Below, in pieces: positions 60,457 through 64,000 of a DNA stretch of 64,000 bases. Source of the DNA: Pimelobacter simplex (GTDB lineage Bacteria > Actinomycetota > Actinomycetes > Propionibacteriales > Nocardioidaceae); the NCBI RefSeq assembly GCF_024662235.1, contig NZ_CP096276.1:2604001-2668000 (forward strand). The letters are read 5' to 3'. The translations under genes were made by a program, and so were the position numbers. A model generated the notes under the pieces. That model made no database searches and was not told the origin of the DNA. It saw nothing but the letters and a program-made list of their open reading frames with translations. The stretch's first letter is position 1, and every line of letters begins with the position of its first letter.

Positions 60457-61896
60457 ATGACCACCCTGCGCAACTTCATCGACGGCTCGTCCGTCGACGC
60501 CGCCTCGGGCGCCACGTACGACATCGTCGACCCTGCCACCGGGCAGGCCTACGCCACCGCCCCGGCCAGCGGCCCCGAGGACGTCGACCGCGCCATGCGG
60601 GCCGCCGCCACCGCCTTCGAGACCTGGGGCGAGACCACCCCCAAGGAGCGCCAGGAGGCACTGCTGCGCATCGCCCAGGGTCTCGAGGACCGGGCCGAGG
60701 AGTTCGTCGAGGCCGAGTGCCGCAACACCGGCAAGCCCGTGGGCCTGACCCGCGACGAGGAGCTGCCGCCCAGCGTGGACGAGCTGCGCTTCTTCGCCGG
60801 CGCCGCGCGGGTGCTGGAGGGCCGCAGCGCGGGCGAGTACCTCAAGGACCACACCTCGTGGATCCGCCGCGAGCCGATCGGCGTCGTGGGCCAGGTGACG
60901 CCGTGGAACTACCCCCTGATGATGGCGATCTGGAAGATCGCCCCCGCCCTGGCCGCCGGCAACACCATCGTCCTCAAGCCCAGCGACACCACGCCCGCCA
61001 GCACCGTGCTCCTCGCCGAGCTCGCCGCCGAGCACCTGCCGCCCGGCGTCCTCAACGTCGTGTGCGGCGACCGCACCACGGGCCGCGCCCTGGTCGAGCA
61101 CCCCACGCCCCAGCTGGTCGCGATCACCGGCTCCGTCCGGGCCGGCAGCGAGGTCGCCGCGGCCGCGGCCCCCGGGCTCAAGCGGGTCCACCTCGAGCTC
61201 GGCGGCAAGGCGCCGGTCGTCGTCTTCGAGGACGCCGACCTCGCCGCCGCGGCCGAGGCGATCGCGGGCGCCGGCTACTTCAACGCCGGCCAGGACTGCA
61301 CCGCGGCGACCCGCGTGCTCGTCGCCGACGCCGTCCACGACGACTTCGTCGCCGCGCTGGCCGAGCAGGCCCGGGCCACCCGGACCGGCCTGCCCGACGA
61401 CCCCGGCATCGCCTTCGGCGCCCTCAACAACCCCGACCAGCTCGCCCGGGTGGCCGGCATGGTCGAGCGGCTGCCCGACCACGCCACGATCGAGGCGGGC
61501 GGCGCGCGGCCCGTCGTACCGGGAGGCGAGGGGGGCTACTTCTACGACGCCACCGTGGTCTCCGGCCTGCGCCAGACCGACGAGATGGTCCAGGACGAGG
61601 TCTTCGGCCCGGTGATCACCGTGCAGCGCTTTGCCGACGAGGCCGAGGCGCTGCGCAACGCGAACGACGTCCGCTACGGCCTGTCCTCCAGCGTCTGGAC
61701 CAAGGACCACGGCCGGGCGCTGCGGATGTCCAAGCGCCTCGACTTCGGGGTGGTGTGGATCAACACCCACATCCCGTTCGTCTCCGAGATGCCGCACGGC
61801 GGCTTCAAGCACTCCGGCTACGGCAAGGACCTGTCGATGTACGGCCTGGAGGACTACACCCGCATCAAGCACGTCATGTCCTACTCCGGGGAGTGA
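60457..61896 (+). CDS. aminobutyraldehyde dehydrogenase (aldehyde dehydrogenase family)
   Basis: 479 residues. It has the NAD-binding PWNYPLMMAIWKIAPALAAGN, catalytic glutamate in HLELGGKAPVVVF (about 247), and catalytic cysteine in NAGQDCTAATRV (about 280). GQDCTA with the DFGVVWINTHIPFVSEMPHGG ending is characteristic of gamma-aminobutyraldehyde dehydrogenases. It would oxidise 4-aminobutanal (from the adjacent aminotransferase) to GABA with NAD+. It is followed after 4 bases by the saccharopine dehydrogenase-like gene in the same operon. Confidence 0.88.
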   Translation: MTTLRNFIDGSSVDAASGATYDIVDPATGQAYATAPASGPEDVDRAMRAAATAFETWGETTPKERQEALLRIAQGLEDRAEEFVEAECRNTGKPVGLTRDEELPPSVDELRFFAGAARVLEGRSAGEYLKDHTSWIRREPIGVVGQVTPWNYPLMMAIWKIAPALAAGNTIVLKPSDTTPASTVLLAELAAEHLPPGVLNVVCGDRTTGRALVEHPTPQLVAITGSVRAGSEVAAAAAPGLKRVHLELGGKAPVVVFEDADLAAAAEAIAGAGYFNAGQDCTAATRVLVADAVHDDFVAALAEQARATRTGLPDDPGIAFGALNNPDQLARVAGMVERLPDHATIEAGGARPVVPGGEGGYFYDATVVSGLRQTDEMVQDEVFGPVITVQRFADEAEALRNANDVRYGLSSSVWTKDHGRALRMSKRLDFGVVWINTHIPFVSEMPHGGFKHSGYGKDLSMYGLEDYTRIKHVMSYSGE

Positions 61897-61900
61897 GCAG

Positions 61901-63112
61901 ATGAGGATCCTCCTGGTCGGCGCCGGCGGCGTGGGCGGCGCCTTCGCTGCGATCGCCGCACGCCGCGACTTCTTCGAGGCGATCGTCGTCGCCGACTACG
62001 ACCTGGCGCGCGCCGAGAAGGCCGCCGCCGTCGACGCTCGCTACCGCGCCGCCCAGGTCGACGCGTCCTCGGCGGCATCGGTGACCGCGCTGTGCCGCGA
62101 GCACCGGATCACGCACGTGATGAACGCCGTGGACCCGGTCTTCGACATGCCCGTCTTCGAGGGCGCGTTCGCCGCGGGCGCGGACTACCTCGACATGGCG
62201 ATGTCGCTGTCGAAGCCGCACCCGGCGACGCCGTACGAGACGACGGGGGTCAAGCTCGGCGACGAGCAGTTCGCCGTCGCCGGCGAGTGGGAGGCCGCGG
62301 GCCGGCTCGCCCTGGTCGGCATGGGCGTGGAGCCCGGGCTCTCCGACGTGTTCGCACGCTATGCCGCCGACCACCTGTTCTCCGAGATCGACGAGCTCGG
62401 CACCCGCGACGGCGCCAACCTCGTGGTCACCGACGACGACGGCAACGAGATCTTCGCGCCGTCGTTCTCGATGTGGACCACGATCGAGGAGTGCCTCAAC
62501 CCGCCGGTGATCTGGGAGAAGGAGCGCGGCTGGTTCACCACTCCCCCCTTCAGCGAGCCCGAGGTCTTCGACTTCCCCGAGGGCATCGGCCCGGTCGAGT
62601 GCGTCAACGTCGAGCACGAGGAGGTGCTCCTCATGCCGCGCTGGGTCGACTGCAAGCGGGCGACCTTCAAGTACGGGCTCGGCTCGGAGTTCATCACCAT
62701 CCTCCAGGTGCTGCACACCCTCGGCCTCGACCGCACCGACAAGGTGCGGGTCAAGGGCGTCGAGGTGTCCCCGCGCGACGTGGTCGCCGCGGTGCTGCCG
62801 GACCCGGCGAGCGTCGGGCCGCGGATGACCGGCAAGACCTGCGCCGGGCTGTGGGTGACCGGCACCGGCAAGGACGGCGCGCCGCGCTCGACGTACCTCT
62901 ATCACGTGGTGGACAACGCCTGGTCGATGGCGGAGTACGGCCACCAGTGCGTCGTGTGGCAGACCGCGGTCAACCCCGTCGTCGCGCTCGAGCTGCTCGC
63001 GACCGGCGTCTGGAAGGGCGCCGGCGTGCTCGGGCCCGAGGCCTTCGACGCGGTGCCCTTCCTCGACCTGCTCACCGCCTACGGATCGCCCTGGGGGCAA
63101 AGGGAGCAGTGA
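61901..63112 (+). CDS. saccharopine dehydrogenase-like NAD(P)-binding protein
   Basis: 403 residues from ATG 61901. The N-terminal Rossmann motif is LLVGAGGVGGAFAAIAARR (residues 4-22) with VVADYDLARAEKAA, and the C-terminal catalytic domain is of the saccharopine dehydrogenase/carboxynorspermidine synthase group (GMGVEPGLSDVFARYAADHL). These enzymes join or split amino acids and aldehydes by reductive amination. Next to the aminobutyraldehyde dehydrogenase, it may act on an aminoaldehyde or a secondary amine derived from polyamines. The exact reaction is unknown. A hairpin at 63129-63153 follows. Confidence 0.83.
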   Translation: MRILLVGAGGVGGAFAAIAARRDFFEAIVVADYDLARAEKAAAVDARYRAAQVDASSAASVTALCREHRITHVMNAVDPVFDMPVFEGAFAAGADYLDMAMSLSKPHPATPYETTGVKLGDEQFAVAGEWEAAGRLALVGMGVEPGLSDVFARYAADHLFSEIDELGTRDGANLVVTDDDGNEIFAPSFSMWTTIEECLNPPVIWEKERGWFTTPPFSEPEVFDFPEGIGPVECVNVEHEEVLLMPRWVDCKRATFKYGLGSEFITILQVLHTLGLDRTDKVRVKGVEVSPRDVVAAVLPDPASVGPRMTGKTCAGLWVTGTGKDGAPRSTYLYHVVDNAWSMAEYGHQCVVWQTAVNPVVALELLATGVWKGAGVLGPEAFDAVPFLDLLTAYGSPWGQREQ

Positions 63113-63128
63113 CGGCGGACCACGGACA

Positions 63129-63153
63129 GCCCGGCGCTGTGGGGGCGCCGGGC
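63129..63153. terminator. terminator-like hairpin
   Basis: GCCCGGCGC, loop TGTGGGG, GCGCCGGGC: a perfect 9-base stem, 16 bases after the saccharopine dehydrogenase-like stop codon and before the insertion sequence. Confidence 0.55.
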
Positions 63154-63169
63154 GCGTCCACGCCCTAGG

Positions 63170-64000
63170 TGTACCCGGCCATCAGGTTGGTAGCAGCCGG
63201 CTGATCGGCGGCTTACCTCCGAGTGCGCTGTGGCGGCGTTCAGTGTTGTAGTGCTCGAGCCAGGGCGCAAGGGCGGCTACTCGCTCGTCGTTGCTGGCGA
63301 AGGCGCGACGGTAGGCCCACTCGGTGGTCAGGGTCCGGTTGAGGCGCTCCACCTTCCCGTTCTGCCAGGGACAGTGCGGCTTGATGAACCTCTGCTTGAT
63401 GTCGTGCTCGGCGCATACGGCACGTAGCGACCATCGGTAGGCCCAGGCGTTGTCTGTCATCAGACGCTCGATCCGGGTGATGCCATGGGCTGCGAAGTAG
63501 TCGATCGCGCGCTCGAGGAACGCGGCGCAGGTCGGGCCCTTCTCGTCAGGCAGCACCTCGCTGTAGGCCAGGCGGGAGTGGTCGTCGACGAGTGAGTGAA
63601 CGAAGTCGAACCCGACCTTGGTGTTGCGATCGCGCATGATCGACCCGGCTCCGCGGCCGTGAGCCTTCCAGCCGCCGCCGGCGGGGATCTTGCCGAGCTT
63701 CTTGACATCCATGTGGACCAGCTCGCCAGGCCGCTCTCGCTCGTAGCGGGTCGCGGTCTGCTTCGAGGATCGGATCACCTCGCCGGTGATCGGATCCAGC
63801 TCGCGAAGGTAGGGCACGTGGTGGCGGCGCAGGATCCGCGACACTGTGCGGGCAGGAACGCCGACCTTCGCTCCGAGGACATCGGGTCCGTCGCGATGCT
63901 CGGCACGCGCGGTGAGAACCTTCTGCTCGACCTCGTTGCTGGTCTTGGTGGGCATCGAGTGGGGGCGTGAGGAGCGGGTGGCCAGGCCGTCTTCGCCTTC
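63170..64000 (-). mobile_element. IS481-type insertion sequence, truncated by the window edge
   Basis: Contains the transposase gene on the minus strand. The element's end nearest the saccharopine dehydrogenase-like gene may begin with TGT at 63170, a typical IS481 terminus start. The other end lies beyond the window, so the inverted repeats and target duplication cannot be compared. Confidence 0.7.
63182..64000 (-). CDS. IS481 family transposase, N-terminus outside window
   Basis: The frame stays open to the right edge, so residues before the methionine at 63955 (…DGLATRSSRPHS) belong to the protein; IS481 transposases have about 320 residues. The N-terminal part has a helix-turn-helix (VLGAKVGVPARTVSRILRRH). 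The integrase core shows DDE residues in LVHMDVKKLG, ERLMTDNAWAY and HCPWQNGKVERLNRTL, with HSLVDDHSRLAYSEVL between. It ends with HYNTERRHSALGGKPPISRL, the family tail. It appears intact as far as visible. Confidence 0.92.
   Translation of the reverse strand, partial: EGEDGLATRSSRPHSMPTKTSNEVEQKVLTARAEHRDGPDVLGAKVGVPARTVSRILRRHHVPYLRELDPITGEVIRSSKQTATRYERERPGELVHMDVKKLGKIPAGGGWKAHGRGAGSIMRDRNTKVGFDFVHSLVDDHSRLAYSEVLPDEKGPTCAAFLERAIDYFAAHGITRIERLMTDNAWAYRWSLRAVCAEHDIKQRFIKPHCPWQNGKVERLNRTLTTEWAYRRAFASNDERVAALAPWLEHYNTERRHSALGGKPPISRLLPT

Overview
The window is very GC-rich DNA (well above 65% G+C by eye) with strongly G/C-biased third codon positions, many ATGA/GTGA gene overlaps, PaaX/AraC/TetR regulators, an LPATG surface protein and a histamine dehydrogenase-like enzyme. 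This points to a high-GC actinobacterium, most likely Nocardioides or a close relative in Propionibacteriales. I saw no rRNA, tRNA, CRISPR array or prophage. It looks like a chromosomal catabolic region, cut inside an enoyl-CoA hydratase gene at the left edge and inside an IS481-type transposase at the right edge.

Layout. 0-7 kb holds housekeeping-type genes: a nuclease-like protein, a TetR-controlled amine oxidase, a PaaX-like regulator, an acetyltransferase, a DUF418 membrane protein and two small proteins. 7-26.3 kb is a large aromatic/N-heterocycle catabolic region. Two paralogous AraC regulators flank a flavin reductase/LLM monooxygenase pair. Next come a RidA protein and an operon of FAH-family enzyme, cupin, TesB thioesterase, a fused salicylyl/anthraniloyl-CoA-type monooxygenase-reductase and a hot-dog thioesterase, followed by a PaaX regulator. 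A second operon encodes an SDR, an FMO, a phytoene-dehydrogenase-like flavoprotein, an isatin hydrolase-like cyclase, a cupin and an indolepyruvate oxidoreductase-like pair. My main hypothesis is an indole-ring route: isatin, then isatinate, then anthraniloyl-CoA made without a CoA ligase, then hydroxylation and reduction of the CoA thioester.

26-38 kb carries a secreted lipase-like hydrolase, a PucR regulator with an NCS1 permease, and a LysR/AspA/M20 amidohydrolase/DUF1028/RidA cluster divergent from a second FMO, then a secreted repeat protein. 38-44 kb is a probable histamine catabolism locus: a histamine dehydrogenase whose substrate-pocket residues fit that enzyme, an APC permease, an aldehyde dehydrogenase and a divergent TetR. 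44-46 kb has an FBP-domain protein with a divergent TetR and a secreted six-cysteine protein.

46-63 kb is a polyamine uptake and catabolism region: an AsnC/Lrp regulator, a PotDABC-type transporter, a class III aminotransferase, an aminobutyraldehyde dehydrogenase and a saccharopine dehydrogenase-like enzyme. It is split by a 7.1 kb gene for a wall-anchored protein with 17 tandem ~100-residue repeats. An identical 14-base motif lies in both divergent polyamine promoters. Other shared elements are a GGATA-type direct repeat before two aromatic operons, a TetR operator pair at 2.7 and 3.4 kb, and a three-palindrome element present twice in opposite orientation (6.84 and 28.53 kb).
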